Shown: positions 25,973 to 35,158, counted from the stretch's first letter. The stretch: DNA of 64,000 nt from Streptomyces olivaceus (GCF_000721235.1 NZ_JOFH01000005.1:124001-188000); one strand, 5' to 3'. Notes: generated from the letters alone by a model not told the origin. Numbers and translations are program-made.

Positions 25973-26926
25973 TCAGGCCAGGTCCGAGCGGGAGGCGCGC
26001 AGCAGGCGCATCTGTACGGCGGTCAGTACCCCGAGGATCAGGGCGAGCACGACGGCCACGGCGGAGGCGTAGCCCATGTGGAAGTACGTGAAGGCCTGCT
26101 CGTAGATGTAGAAGTAGATGACCCGGGTGGCGCCCACCGGGCCGCCCTGGGTGGTCACCGCGATGGTGTCGAAGATCTGGAACGAGCCGATCAGCGACAC
26201 CACCAGGACCAGCGCGAGCACGGGACGCAGCAGCGGCAGGGTGATCCTGGTGAACATGCGGATCTCGCCGGCCCCGTCCAACGAGGCACTCTCGTACAGG
26301 TACTGGGGAATCTGCACCATTCCGGCGTACAGCAGCAGCGCCGTGTACCCGGTGTACGCCCAGGCGTTGACGGCGGCGATGGACGGCATCGCCCAGTCGG
26401 GCGAGGAGAGGAAACCGGTGGTCCCGAGGCCCAGGGTGTTGAGGATGTGGTTGACGAAACCGAGGTTGGTGTCCAGCAGCCACATCCACAGCAGACCGAC
26501 GGTGACGTTGGGGACCAGCCAGGGCACCAGGAGCATGGCGCGCAGTACCACCGAGCGGGTCAGCCGGTGCATCAGCGCCGCCAGGAGCAGCGCGAGCAGG
26601 GTCTGCGACCCGATGTTGACCACCACGTAGTAGCCGGTGACCTTCAGTGCGTTCCAGAACTGGTCGTCGGTGACGAGCTGCTGGTAGTTCTCGGCGCCGG
26701 TGAAGTTCGGGGCGGCGAGGAGGTTGTAGTCGGTGAGCGAGTAGTAGACGCCGCGCACCGTCGGATAGGCGTAGAACAGCGCGAAGCCGAGCAGCGCGGG
26801 CGCCAGGAACAGCCAGGCCGCCTTCCGGTCGTCGGGAGCGCGCCGTGCTCTGCCAGGGGCGGGGGCCTCGCCCGAGGCGGGGCCGGCGGGCCCGCGCGGT
26901 CGCGCAACTGCGGTGTTGGCGCCCAT
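25973..26926 (-). CDS. Sugar ABC permease, MalF type
   Basis: The 317-aa permease has a first transmembrane helix AAWLFLAPALLGFALFYAYP, five further helices and the EAA loop ESASLDGAGEIRMFTRITLP. The ATG at 26926 has GGAGGGG upstream; a longer in-frame open region further 5' lacks family similarity. It is the first gene of the galactoside-uptake operon, divergent from the secreted DUF4832-type protein. Confidence 0.92.
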   Translation of the reverse strand: MGANTAVARPRGPAGPASGEAPAPGRARRAPDDRKAAWLFLAPALLGFALFYAYPTVRGVYYSLTDYNLLAAPNFTGAENYQQLVTDDQFWNALKVTGYYVVVNIGSQTLLALLLAALMHRLTRSVVLRAMLLVPWLVPNVTVGLLWMWLLDTNLGFVNHILNTLGLGTTGFLSSPDWAMPSIAAVNAWAYTGYTALLLYAGMVQIPQYLYESASLDGAGEIRMFTRITLPLLRPVLALVLVVSLIGSFQIFDTIAVTTQGGPVGATRVIYFYIYEQAFTYFHMGYASAVAVVLALILGVLTAVQMRLLRASRSDLA

Positions 26927-26982
26927 GGTTCCCCTCCGAAGGTATTGCGCCGCACCTCTTGCCAGTGGGGCACCGTGGCTAC

Positions 26983-27013
26983 ATATTGATGAGCAGCAGC
27001 GAAACTTTGTCAA
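26983..27013 (-). promoter_or_regulatory. Possible promoter for the galactoside operon
   Basis: A perfect TTGACA (-35, 27008-27013 on the minus strand) is followed after 19 bp by CAATAT. The spacer is longer than ideal, so the -10 assignment is uncertain. The position, about 60-90 bp before the MalF-type start, is suitable. Confidence 0.35.
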
Positions 27014-27099
27014 CGCTGTCTCATAAATCAGGTGGGTTCCCGCCCCTGCCGGACCCCGCCCCCACCGGATCCCGCCCCCCCCACTCGGAGGTTGTCAGG

Positions 27100-28716
27100 A
27101 TGCGCACCTTCGCACGACGACGCGGCAGAAACATGCTGGTCGGAATCTGCGGCACGGCCCTCGCGCTGGCCGCGGCCGTGCTGCCGGTCACCGCCCAGGC
27201 CGATCAGGCCGGTCAGGGCTCGGGGCCGGACGCCGGCCCGGCGGCCGCGGGCGCCCCCGAGCGCCCCGAACCCGGCCCGGACCCCGACCCCTCGCTCCCC
27301 GCGCACTCCCTGGAGCGTGCCGACACGCCGCTGGACAACCCGCTCAAGGGATTCGCCCGCTTCTACGCGCCGGGCGCCGACCAGAACACGGGCTACCCGC
27401 ACTCCCTCACCTGGACCTACTTCGGCCTGTCCGAGGTCATGACCGACGCCGACGACTGCGGCACGTACGACTGGGACCTCGTCGACGACGCCCTCGACGA
27501 GGTCGCCTCCTACGGCAACCAGGCGGCCATCCGCTTCTACATGGAGTACCCGCACGACGCCGGCGGCCATCCCACCAACGCCATCCCGCACTGCTTCGAC
27601 GGGCACGTCGACTACCGCCACAACGGGGAGTGGGACACCACCAGCCCGGACTACGACAACCGCTACCTGCTGGACGGCCTCAAGGACTTCGTCGCCGCCT
27701 TCGGCGCCCGCTACGACGGCGATCCGCGCCTCGGCTACATCCACATGGGCCTGATCGGCCTGTGGGGCGAGTGGCACACCTGGCCCTACGACACCGACAC
27801 CGCCGACGGCTACCCGAACCTCATGCCCACCGACGCCCACGGCGCGGAGATCATCGAGGCGTTCGACAAGGCCTTCACCCGCACCAGGATCGAGGTGCGG
27901 GCGGCGGACAACGCCGGAGGCGCGGCCGACGACCTGCCCGCCGTCGGTTACCACGACGACTCGTTCTGCTTCCGCGAGGGCGATCCCCCGGCCGGCGTCA
28001 CCCTGCCGCAGTCGATGGGCGGTGCCTCCTGGTCCCAGCTCCAGAAGGCCCTCGACCACGGCGTGGAGAACCGGTGGATCACCGCCTCCATGGGCGGCGA
28101 GGTACGCCCCGAGATCCAGTCCAGGGCCTTCGACGACTGGCCCGGCGGGTCCGGCGACGTGGACGACATGCGGGCGTGCATCGAACTGGAGCACACCACC
28201 TGGAAGATCAACGAGAAGAGCGCCGAGTACGCCGCCGACGATCCGAACGTGGCCGCCGCGGTCCGCACCATGGGCTACGACCTGACGGTCGACCACGCCT
28301 ACTTCCACGACACCGCGCAGGGCGCGACCACCGTCGGCGTACGGATCGCCAACGACGGCGTCGCGCCCTTCTACTACCCGTGGACCGTGAGCCTCGGTCT
28401 GAAGGACTCCGCCGGCCACGTCGTCAGGATCTGGGACACCTCCTGGGACCTGCGCGAGGTCATGCCGTGCAAGATCCGCGCCTTCCCCGACTGGAACGCC
28501 GGTTCCGACCCCGCCCACCTCGACTACGGCTACCCCGAGTACTTCGACCAGGACATCGACCTGTCCGGTGTCACGGCCGGGGACTACCAGCTCGTCATGA
28601 AGGCGAAGAACCCCCTGGAGGACATCAACCCCGACGCCAAGAAGCTCCGCTTCGCCAACGCGACGCAGAACGGCGACGGCTGGCTCGGACTCGGAGACAT
28701 GACCGTCGAGGACTGA
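27100..28716 (+). CDS. Secreted DUF4832-type protein
   Basis: The 538-aa exported protein has a signal sequence (RRRGRNMLVGICGTALALAA, cleavage near VTAQA around residues 31-35), then a Pro/Gly/Asp linker and a large domain like the DUF4874/DUF4832 proteins. Visible pieces are DNPLKGFARFYAP, TWTYFGLSEVMTD, GYIHMGLIGLWGEWHTWPYD (a TIM-barrel-like strand with Glu) and a C-terminal beta-sandwich (VGVRIANDGVAPFYYPWTVS). Such proteins look like glycoside-hydrolase relatives but lack a proven activity. The ATG has GGAGG 8 nt upstream. Its divergent position beside a galactoside transporter and a GH36 enzyme suggests extracellular polysaccharide processing or binding. Confidence 0.75.
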   Translation: MRTFARRRGRNMLVGICGTALALAAAVLPVTAQADQAGQGSGPDAGPAAAGAPERPEPGPDPDPSLPAHSLERADTPLDNPLKGFARFYAPGADQNTGYPHSLTWTYFGLSEVMTDADDCGTYDWDLVDDALDEVASYGNQAAIRFYMEYPHDAGGHPTNAIPHCFDGHVDYRHNGEWDTTSPDYDNRYLLDGLKDFVAAFGARYDGDPRLGYIHMGLIGLWGEWHTWPYDTDTADGYPNLMPTDAHGAEIIEAFDKAFTRTRIEVRAADNAGGAADDLPAVGYHDDSFCFREGDPPAGVTLPQSMGGASWSQLQKALDHGVENRWITASMGGEVRPEIQSRAFDDWPGGSGDVDDMRACIELEHTTWKINEKSAEYAADDPNVAAAVRTMGYDLTVDHAYFHDTAQGATTVGVRIANDGVAPFYYPWTVSLGLKDSAGHVVRIWDTSWDLREVMPCKIRAFPDWNAGSDPAHLDYGYPEYFDQDIDLSGVTAGDYQLVMKAKNPLEDINPDAKKLRFANATQNGDGWLGLGDMTVED

Positions 28717-28736
28717 GACGGGCCCGCCGAGTCACG

Positions 28737-29681
28737 TCATGACGGTCCCGCCGCGGGCCGGCCCTGGCTGTCCGCCTTCTTCCAGGGCCGGACCCCGAGC
28801 TTCCCGGTCGTTCCGAGGTCGAGTTCCGGCGTCACCGTCACCGGGTCGGCGCCGGTCCTGGCCCGGACCCGCACGTGGGGCACGTTCACGGGGGTGCCGG
28901 ACTCGGTGGTGTTGCGCCAGACGAGGGCGGCGGTCGCCGACTCACCGGGCGCGAGGGCGACCGTCCTGGGCGCCTCGTCGGGTCCGGCGCCGGTGGTGAT
29001 CCCGCCACTGCCGTCGAGGACGTCCACACCGTTGACGGGCCGGAAGTTCTCGTCGAGGAGCTCCAGCCGCGGGTACCCCTTCACGGTGTAGTCGCGCGTG
29101 CCGCAGTTGTCGAGGTGCAGGCCCACGACCCGCAGCCCCATGGCCGCGTCACCCCGGTCGGCACTGACCCGGACACCGGAAGCGGGGCAGGCGCCCGGGT
29201 CGGCCGGCGCCTCGCCGGCGGGGACCTTCGTCACCTTCAGGACCCTGGCCCGTGTGATCCGCGGGGCGGAGGGCGGCAGCTCCCCGGCGTGCACGGTGCC
29301 CCGGACGGTCTTGCCGGGACCGACGTCGCGCACGGTCACCTCCTGGTTCGCCACGGCCCCGCCGTCCTCGCTCGCGAAGGTGAGGACGACCGAGTACGTC
29401 AGTGCCTCGGCGCTCTCGTTCGTGACCTCGTAGCCGGCCGAGACCCCCGAGTCCGCGCCGGTGGCGAGGCGGTCGGCGGAGACGGAGTAGCTGCGGCTGG
29501 GCGAAGGGGAGGCGGAGGGAGAGGGAACGGTGAGAGAGATGACGCGTACCCCGTCCCGGCCCGGGTCGTCGACGGGCGCGGCGGAGGGGATGGACCCCGT
29601 CTCCGCGCGCTCCGTTCCGCAGGCGGCGAGCAGCAGGAGGGTCGCGGCGAGGGCCGCCGGAGCGGCGGTGCGGGTGCGCAT
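28737..29681 (-). CDS. DUF4232-type lipoprotein
   Basis: The 314-aa lipoprotein has a clear signal with lipobox LAAC (Cys21). The linker is Ser/Pro-rich (PSPSASPSPSRSYSVS), followed by one immunoglobulin-like segment and a C-terminal DUF4232-like beta domain (CPASGVRVSADRGDAAMGLR, LDNCGTRDYTVKGYPRLELL, ALVWRNT). The two Cys residues of that domain could form a disulfide. Common in actinobacteria; function unknown. It converges on the DUF4832 gene. Confidence 0.82.
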   Translation of the reverse strand: MRTRTAAPAALAATLLLLAACGTERAETGSIPSAAPVDDPGRDGVRVISLTVPSPSASPSPSRSYSVSADRLATGADSGVSAGYEVTNESAEALTYSVVLTFASEDGGAVANQEVTVRDVGPGKTVRGTVHAGELPPSAPRITRARVLKVTKVPAGEAPADPGACPASGVRVSADRGDAAMGLRVVGLHLDNCGTRDYTVKGYPRLELLDENFRPVNGVDVLDGSGGITTGAGPDEAPRTVALAPGESATAALVWRNTTESGTPVNVPHVRVRARTGADPVTVTPELDLGTTGKLGVRPWKKADSQGRPAAGPS

Positions 29682-29748
29682 CCGCCCATCCCATCAGCAC
29701 CCCCGCCGCGCCGGTGCGGCGGGTGCCGCAGACACGGTCGCGCGACTG

Positions 29749-30705
29749 TCACGACGACGATTCCGAGCGCCCCGACCGGGCCAGGGCCTCGATCATCCAC
29801 GGCTGGAACGGCAGGTGGCCGTCGATGATCCGCCAGTCGTTGACGGTCCAGACGAGCCGCCAGTACCGCTCGACGAGCGGGTGGTGCCCCGCCTCGAACA
29901 CCTGGGCCATCCACCGCCGCAGCTCGGGGCCGTCCGCGCGGCCGAGCGCGGCGGCGAAGCGTTCCGCCACGGAGTCGACGACGGGCCCGGCACCGGCACT
30001 GTCCGCGGCGGTCCCGGCCTTCCTCGCGGCGGCGACCGCCTCCCTGACGAAGGGCACGAGCGCGGCCGCCGTCCCGGGAGCCACGCCCGGCAGGGCGTCC
30101 TCGTCGGCGGGCGGGAACGGCGCGCGGGCCATCCGCGCGCGAAAGCCGTCGTCGGCCATCAGCTCGGCCAGCTCCACCCAGGCGTCGAGCCGGGCGTCGG
30201 AAGGATCGTCGGGAAGGACGGGCAGGGCGGTGCGCAGCACGGCCGCCGCGCCGCGGACCTCGGAGCCCTCGGCGGTGAGACCCGCGACGAAGTCGCTCAC
30301 CAGGGTCTCTCGTTCGGCGGACGTCAGGCGGGTGAGGCGGTGCATGAGAACGGTCTCCTCCGGGCCGGAACCGCGCCGGGCGACGAGACGCAGCAGGCTC
30401 TGCCGCATCCGCAGCGCGCGGATCCGAAGGGTGGTGGCATCGGCGTGTGCGGCCGCGACCTCGGCGACGGAGAGGTCACCGTCCAGGACGCGGCGGATCG
30501 TGGTGAGACCGACGTCCAGGTCACGCAGGACGCAGATCAGGCGGAGGCGGCCCGGGGCCGCGTCGCCGTAGCGGCGGTAGCCCGCCCGGGTGCGGTCGGT
30601 GGGCGGCAGGAGTCCGGTGTCCGAGTAGAACCGGATCGTCCGTACCGGGACGCCGGTGAGGGCCGACAGGCCACCGATCGAGTGCAGGGACTTCGCGCCG
30701 TTCAT
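29749..30705 (-). CDS. MerR-family regulator, autoregulated
   Basis: The 318-aa product has a MerR winged helix at the N-terminus (IGGLSALTGVPVRTIRFYSD, residues 10-29; RAGYRRYGDAAPGRLRLICV) and then a long effector region ending in a domain with FEAGHHPLVERYWRLVWTVN, unlike the short metal-sensing MerR proteins. It probably binds an organic ligand. The promoter shows the classic MerR arrangement with a palindrome in a 19-bp spacer, and the message appears leaderless. It is divergent from the furan-synthase operon (start 30996) and is a candidate activator for it, though no second palindrome was seen at that promoter. Confidence 0.88.
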   Translation of the reverse strand: MNGAKSLHSIGGLSALTGVPVRTIRFYSDTGLLPPTDRTRAGYRRYGDAAPGRLRLICVLRDLDVGLTTIRRVLDGDLSVAEVAAAHADATTLRIRALRMRQSLLRLVARRGSGPEETVLMHRLTRLTSAERETLVSDFVAGLTAEGSEVRGAAAVLRTALPVLPDDPSDARLDAWVELAELMADDGFRARMARAPFPPADEDALPGVAPGTAAALVPFVREAVAAARKAGTAADSAGAGPVVDSVAERFAAALGRADGPELRRWMAQVFEAGHHPLVERYWRLVWTVNDWRIIDGHLPFQPWMIEALARSGRSESSS

Positions 30706-30711
30706 GACCCC

Positions 30712-30742
30712 ACTCTCCGGTCTCCAGCCACTGGAGAGTCAA
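30712..30742 (-). promoter_or_regulatory. MerR-type promoter with 19-bp spacer
   Basis: On the minus strand, TTGACT (30737-30742) and GAGAGT (30712-30717) are separated by 19 bp. The palindrome TCTCCAG-TGG-CTGGAGA (30721-30737) occupies the spacer. Six bases separate the -10 from the ATG, so the transcript would be leaderless. Confidence 0.65.
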
Positions 30743-30995
30743 GACGCGAGCCCGGGGCCTGCCCCCTATCAGGGCGGAACCGACCGCCGCCAGTGGGCGT
30801 AGCCGCGCCCCGCCGGCCCGGTGCGGGACGGCGCGCTGCGCCCGGCGTGGGCAGGTCCCGGAAATGCCCCCTGTGTCACCGCGCGCGCCCTGCCCCATTC
30901 GGCCGGGCGTGGAAATGATGTGCGGACCGCGCACCAACCAGGCGGAATCCGTGCACCTGCCCCGAGCAGGTGGACATGCGGGGAAGGGACCCACC

Positions 30996-31748
30996 TTGCT
31001 GCTCCTCATCTCTCCCGACGGTGTCGAAGAGGCCCGCGACTGCGCGCAGGCGGCCGAACACCTGGACATCGTCGACGTCAAGAAGCCCGACGAAGGCTCG
31101 CTCGGCGCGAACTTCCCCTGGGTGATCAGGGAGATCCGCGCGGCCGTCCCCGCGCACAAGCCGGTCTCCGCCACCGTGGGGGACGTACCGTACAAGCCCG
31201 GCACGGTGGCCCAGGCGGCGCTCGGCGCGGCCGTCTCCGGAGCCACCTACATCAAGGTCGGCCTCTACGGCTGCACGACGCCCGGGCAGGCCGTGGACGT
31301 CATGCGCGGGGTGGTCCGGGCGGTGAAGGAGTACCGGTCCGACGCGTTGGTCGTCGCCTCGGGCTACGCCGACGCCCACCGGGTCGGCTGCGTCAACCCG
31401 CTCGCCCTGCCCCACATCGCCCACCGCTCCGGCTGCGACGCGGCGATGCTCGACACCGCGATCAAGGACGGGACCCGGCTGTTCGACCACGTTCCGCCCG
31501 ACATCTGCGCCCAGTTCGTGCAACGCGCTCACGAGGCCGGACTCCTCGCGGCCCTCGCGGGCAGCGTCAAGGCCGGCGACCTGGGCGAACTGGCCCGCAT
31601 CGAGACGGACATCGTCGGGGTCAGAGGGGCGGTCTGCGAGGGAGGCGACCGCAACTCCGGGCGGATCCGGCCCGAGTTGGTGGCCGCCTTCCGCGCCGAG
31701 ATGGACCGCCACGTGCAGGCGCACGCCGCTGCCGCCACCGCGGGATGA
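30996..31748 (+). CDS. MfnB-like (5-formylfuran-3-yl)methyl phosphate synthase
   Basis: In methanogens this TIM-barrel family condenses two glyceraldehyde-3-phosphate molecules into 4-(hydroxymethyl)-2-furancarboxaldehyde phosphate, the furan core of methanofuran. The 250-aa product starts [20 protein letters not shown], the family N-terminus, when read from the TTG at 30996 (GGGAAGGGA upstream). Residues in the expected positions include Asp27 and Lys29 ([14 protein letters not shown]), Lys87 (TYIKVGLYG), and Asp153 and Lys157 ([10 protein letters not shown]). From memory these align with the essential residues of MJ1099 with a constant offset of two. It is first in a four-gene overlapping operon with two dehydrogenases and a methyltransferase. 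No MfnC-like aminotransferase or kinase is nearby, so the product is probably not methanofuran. Confidence 0.88.
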   Translation: MLLLISPDGVEEARDCAQAAEHLDIVDVKKPDEGSLGANFPWVIREIRAAVPAHKPVSATVGDVPYKPGTVAQAALGAAVSGATYIKVGLYGCTTPGQAVDVMRGVVRAVKEYRSDALVVASGYADAHRVGCVNPLALPHIAHRSGCDAAMLDTAIKDGTRLFDHVPPDICAQFVQRAHEAGLLAALAGSVKAGDLGELARIETDIVGVRGAVCEGGDRNSGRIRPELVAAFRAEMDRHVQAHAAAATAG

Positions 31749-33157
31749 CCGCGCTCGTGCCCCCGGCACGCCCCCGCGCCCCCCTACCGTCCGCCGGACG
31801 CCTCGCCGTCGTCGACCCGGCCACCGGAGAGGCCTTCGACGAGGCCCCCGACCAGCAGGCCGCCGACCTGGACGCCGCCGTGGAACGTGCCCACGCGGCC
31901 TGGCGGGACTGGCGGACCGACCCCGGCGCCCGGAGGACGGCGCTGCGCGCGGCGGCCGACGCCGTGGAGAGGGCCGCCGGTGAACTCGCTCCGCTGCTCA
32001 CCCGCGAGCAGGGCAAGCCCGTCTTCGAGTCGTACGCGGAGGTCGCCCGCACCGCCGCCCGGCTGCGCTACTTCACCGAACTCGACCCGGCCACCCTGCC
32101 GATCAGGGACGAGAGACCGGTGCGCGGCGAGATCCGCTGGCGGCCGCTGGGCCCGGTGGCCGCCATCGTGCCGTGGAACTTCCCGCTCCAACTGGCTTCG
32201 GCGAAGATCGCGCCGGCACTCGCGGCGGGCAACACGGTGGTGCTCAAACCCTCACCGTTCACCCCGCTCGCCACGCGACTGCTGGCGTCCGTCGTCTCCG
32301 GTGCCCTGCCCGAGGGCGTGCTGACGATCGTCACGGGCCGCGAGCCCCTGGGCGCGGGACTCGCGGCGCATCCCGGCATCCGCCACGTGACCTTCACCGG
32401 TTCGGTGCCCGTCGGGCGGGCCGTCGCCCGGGGCGCCGCCGCCTCGCTCGCCAGGGTCACCCTGGAACTGGGCGGCAACGACGCCGCCGTCCTGCTGGAG
32501 GACGTCGACGTGGAACGCATCGCGGACCGGCTGTTCTGGGCGGCGTTCCGCAACTGCGGACAGGTCTGCATGGCGGTCAAGCGCGTCTACGCCCCGGCCC
32601 GGCTCCACGCCCGCGTGGTCGAGGCACTCGCCCACCGCGCGAGGACCGCCGTCGTCGGAGCCGGACTCGACCCCGGCACCCAACTGGGACCGGTGAACAA
32701 CGCCGCCCAGCTGGCCAGGGTCGAGCACCGCACGGCCTCGGCCCTCGGCGAGGGCGCCCGGGCCGCGGCCGGCGGCCACCGCCTGGACCGGCCGGGCTAC
32801 TTCTTCGCCCCCACCGTCCTGACCGACGTGCCGGCCACCGCCGCGATCGTGACGGAGGAGCAGTTCGGCCCGGTCCTCCCGGTCCTGCCGTACCGGAGCC
32901 TCGACGAGGCCGTCGAGGCGGCCAACGGCACCGGATACGGACTGGGCGGATCGGTGTGGGGAACCGACCTCGACCGGGCCGAGTCCGTCGCCGACCGCCT
33001 GGAGTGCGGGACGGTGTGGATCAACCACCACGCGGAGCTGTCCCTGGCGCAGCCCTTCGCGGGTATCAAGGACAGCGGCCTCGGTGTCGCGGGCGGCCCC
33101 TGGGGGCTCTACGGAAATCTCCGGCCCTTCGTCGTGCACCGCCCGCGGGAGGCCTGA
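31745..33157 (+). CDS. Aldehyde dehydrogenase in the furan operon
   Basis: The 470-aa NAD(P)-dependent aldehyde dehydrogenase contains the cofactor/active-site segments [20 protein letters not shown], the catalytic Glu in VTLELGGND and the nucleophilic Cys in [14 protein letters not shown]. The C-terminal [15 protein letters not shown] and [19 protein letters not shown] pieces are normal for the family. Its ATG overlaps the MfnB-like gene stop (ATGA), so the two are translationally coupled. A reasonable inference is oxidation of the formyl group of the furan product to a carboxylate, the group the downstream methyltransferase could esterify. The substrate is unproven. Confidence 0.9.
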   Translation: MTALVPPARPRAPLPSAGRLAVVDPATGEAFDEAPDQQAADLDAAVERAHAAWRDWRTDPGARRTALRAAADAVERAAGELAPLLTREQGKPVFESYAEVARTAARLRYFTELDPATLPIRDERPVRGEIRWRPLGPVAAIVPWNFPLQLASAKIAPALAAGNTVVLKPSPFTPLATRLLASVVSGALPEGVLTIVTGREPLGAGLAAHPGIRHVTFTGSVPVGRAVARGAAASLARVTLELGGNDAAVLLEDVDVERIADRLFWAAFRNCGQVCMAVKRVYAPARLHARVVEALAHRARTAVVGAGLDPGTQLGPVNNAAQLARVEHRTASALGEGARAAAGGHRLDRPGYFFAPTVLTDVPATAAIVTEEQFGPVLPVLPYRSLDEAVEAANGTGYGLGGSVWGTDLDRAESVADRLECGTVWINHHAELSLAQPFAGIKDSGLGVAGGPWGLYGNLRPFVVHRPREA

Positions 33158-33158
33158 C

Positions 33159-34280
33159 GTGAGGTTCGCCGCGGCGGTACTGCGCTCGTACGAGGAGCGG
33201 TTCGCCGTCGAGGAGGTGATGCTGAACGAGGGGCCCGGCGACGGCGAGGTCCTGGTCCGGATCGCGGGCTGCGGCATGTGCCGGACCGATCTCGCCGTAC
33301 GCCGCTCGGGAGGCCGCTCACCGCTGCCGGCCGTGCTCGGACACGAGGGCGCCGGAGTCGTCGCGGCCACCGGGGGCACGGGCACCGGCCTGGGCGTCGG
33401 CGACCACGTCGTGCTGAGCTTCGACTCCTGCGGACACTGCCGCAGCTGCCTGGCGGCGGCACCCGCGTACTGCGACTCCTTCGCCCCGCTGAACCTCTTC
33501 GGAGGACGCGAGGAGCACGCCGGCCGGTACACCGACGCGGCGGGTGGCGAGCTGGCGCCCCGGTGGTTCGGCCAGTCCTCCTTCGCGGAGTACGCGATGG
33601 TGCCGGCCCGCAACGCCGTGCGGGTCGATCCCTCGCTCCCCGTCGAACTGCTCGGACCGCTCGGCTGCGGCTTCCTCACCGGCGCCGGAGCCGTCCTCAA
33701 CTCCTTCGGCGTCGCTCCCGGCGACACGGTCGCCGTCTTCGGCGCCGGAGCGGTGGGCCTCGCCGCGGTCATGGCGGCCACCGCGGCGGGAGCGGTGACC
33801 GTCGCCGTCGACCGCCACCCCGACCGGCTGGCACTCGCCGAGCGTTTCCGGGCGATCCCGCTGCCCGCCGCGTCGACCGACCTGCCCGCGCACGTCCGGC
33901 GGCTGACCGGCGGGGGAGCGCGCTACGCACTGGACACGACAGGCTCCGCCGAACTGATCAACGACGCCCTCCGGTCCCTGCGCCCGGCCGGGCACCTGGG
34001 CCTGGTGGCACGGCTGCGCACCGCGCTGCCGCTCGAACCCGGAACCCTGGACCGCGGGCGCCGGATCTCCCACATCTGCGAGGGGGACGCGGTCCCCGGA
34101 CTCCTGGTCCCACGGCTGATCGCCCTCTGGCAGGCCGGACGGTTCCCCTTCGACCAGCTGATCCGCACCTACCCGCTCGCCGACATCAACGAGGCCGAGC
34201 GCGACTGCGACGCCGGCCGCGTCGTCAAACCCGTGCTCATCCCGGAAGGACTGGACACATGGTCGACACCGCACCCGTGA
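33159..34280 (+). CDS. Aryl-alcohol-type zinc dehydrogenase
   Basis: The 373-aa medium-chain zinc alcohol dehydrogenase has catalytic-zinc ligands in AGCGMCRTDLAV and LGHEGAGVV. The structural zinc Cys cluster is FDSCGHCRSCLAAAPAYC, and the NAD motif is VAVFGAGAVGLAAVMAA. The central insert NLFGGREEHAGRYTDAAGG and the PLGCGFLTGAGAVLNSF segment resemble benzyl- and aryl-alcohol dehydrogenases. Hydroxymethyl-furans are aryl-alcohol-like, so it could interconvert the hydroxymethyl and formyl groups of the MfnB product. GTG start with GGGAGG upstream, one base after the aldehyde dehydrogenase stop. Confidence 0.9.
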   Translation: MRFAAAVLRSYEERFAVEEVMLNEGPGDGEVLVRIAGCGMCRTDLAVRRSGGRSPLPAVLGHEGAGVVAATGGTGTGLGVGDHVVLSFDSCGHCRSCLAAAPAYCDSFAPLNLFGGREEHAGRYTDAAGGELAPRWFGQSSFAEYAMVPARNAVRVDPSLPVELLGPLGCGFLTGAGAVLNSFGVAPGDTVAVFGAGAVGLAAVMAATAAGAVTVAVDRHPDRLALAERFRAIPLPAASTDLPAHVRRLTGGGARYALDTTGSAELINDALRSLRPAGHLGLVARLRTALPLEPGTLDRGRRISHICEGDAVPGLLVPRLIALWQAGRFPFDQLIRTYPLADINEAERDCDAGRVVKPVLIPEGLDTWSTPHP

Positions 34281-35158
34281 ACGCCGGAGTGGAAAGAGGC
34301 GTCGGGACGACCGCCCTCCTGGTGGCCGCGGCCCGGGCCATCGAGACCCACCGCCCCGACAGCCTGGCCGCGGACGTCTACGCGGAGCACTTCGTGCGCG
34401 CCGCCCCCGCCTCCGCGGGCTGGCCCGTCCGGCCGCACCAGGTCCCGGACGGGGACGCCGACCCCCTGTGGGGGCGGTTCGCACGCTACTTCGGTCTGCG
34501 GACCCGGGTCCTCGACGACTTCCTGCTCAACGCGGCGCACACGGGCGGGATACGCCAGGTGGTGCTGCTCGGGGCGGGGCTGGACACGCGGGCGTACCGC
34601 CTGGACTGGCCGTCCGGATGCGTGGTCTTCGAGATCGACAGGGAGGGCGTACTGGCGTTCAAGCACCAGGTCCTCGGCGCACTGGCGGCCGAACCGAAGG
34701 CGGCCCGGACACCGGTCGCGACCGACCTGCGCGCCGACTGGGCCGGTGCGCTGACCGGAGCCGGCTTCGACCCGACGGCACCCACCGTCTGGCTGGCCGA
34801 GGGACTGCTGTTCTACCTGCCGGGCGCGGCCGAGACACACCTCGTCACCACCGTCGACCGGCTGAGCGCGCCGGGCAGCGCGCTGGCGTACGAGGTCAAG
34901 CTGGAGAAGGATCTCCTGGCGTACCGCGACAGCCCGCTCTACACCTCGACGCACCGCCAGTTGGGCATCGACCTGATCGGCCTGTTCAGCCGTGAACCCC
35001 GGCCCGACTCCGCCGGAGACCTGACGGCCAGGGGCTGGTCCGCCTCCGTCCGCACGCCCTTCGAGTTCAGCCTCCTGCACGGCCGAGGGCCGCTGCCCGA
35101 GCCGAACGACGCGCTGGCAGGCAACCGGTGGGTCTTCGCGGACAAGCCGCCCTCGTGA
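34259..35158 (+). CDS. LCM-family SAM-dependent methyltransferase
   Basis: The 299-aa protein is of the leucine-carboxyl-methyltransferase (Ppm1/TIGR00027-like) family common in actinobacteria. The SAM-binding core is visible as VVLLGAGLDTRAYRLDWP followed by VVFEIDREGVLAFK, with the WLAEGLLFYLPGAAE segment typical of the family. Members methylate carboxylates or hydroxyls of small molecules. The ATG at 34259 (GGAAGGA upstream) overlaps the end of the alcohol dehydrogenase gene by 22 bp. As the last gene of the furan operon it could O-methylate a furan carboxylate or hydroxymethyl group; inference only. Confidence 0.85.
   Translation: MVDTAPVNAGVERGVGTTALLVAAARAIETHRPDSLAADVYAEHFVRAAPASAGWPVRPHQVPDGDADPLWGRFARYFGLRTRVLDDFLLNAAHTGGIRQVVLLGAGLDTRAYRLDWPSGCVVFEIDREGVLAFKHQVLGALAAEPKAARTPVATDLRADWAGALTGAGFDPTAPTVWLAEGLLFYLPGAAETHLVTTVDRLSAPGSALAYEVKLEKDLLAYRDSPLYTSTHRQLGIDLIGLFSREPRPDSAGDLTARGWSASVRTPFEFSLLHGRGPLPEPNDALAGNRWVFADKPPS

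Noticed and set aside
30996..35158. Complete methanofuran pathway
   Set aside because: Only the MfnB-type first step is visible; no MfnC-like aminotransferase, MfnE-type kinase or MfnD-like ligase is in the window.
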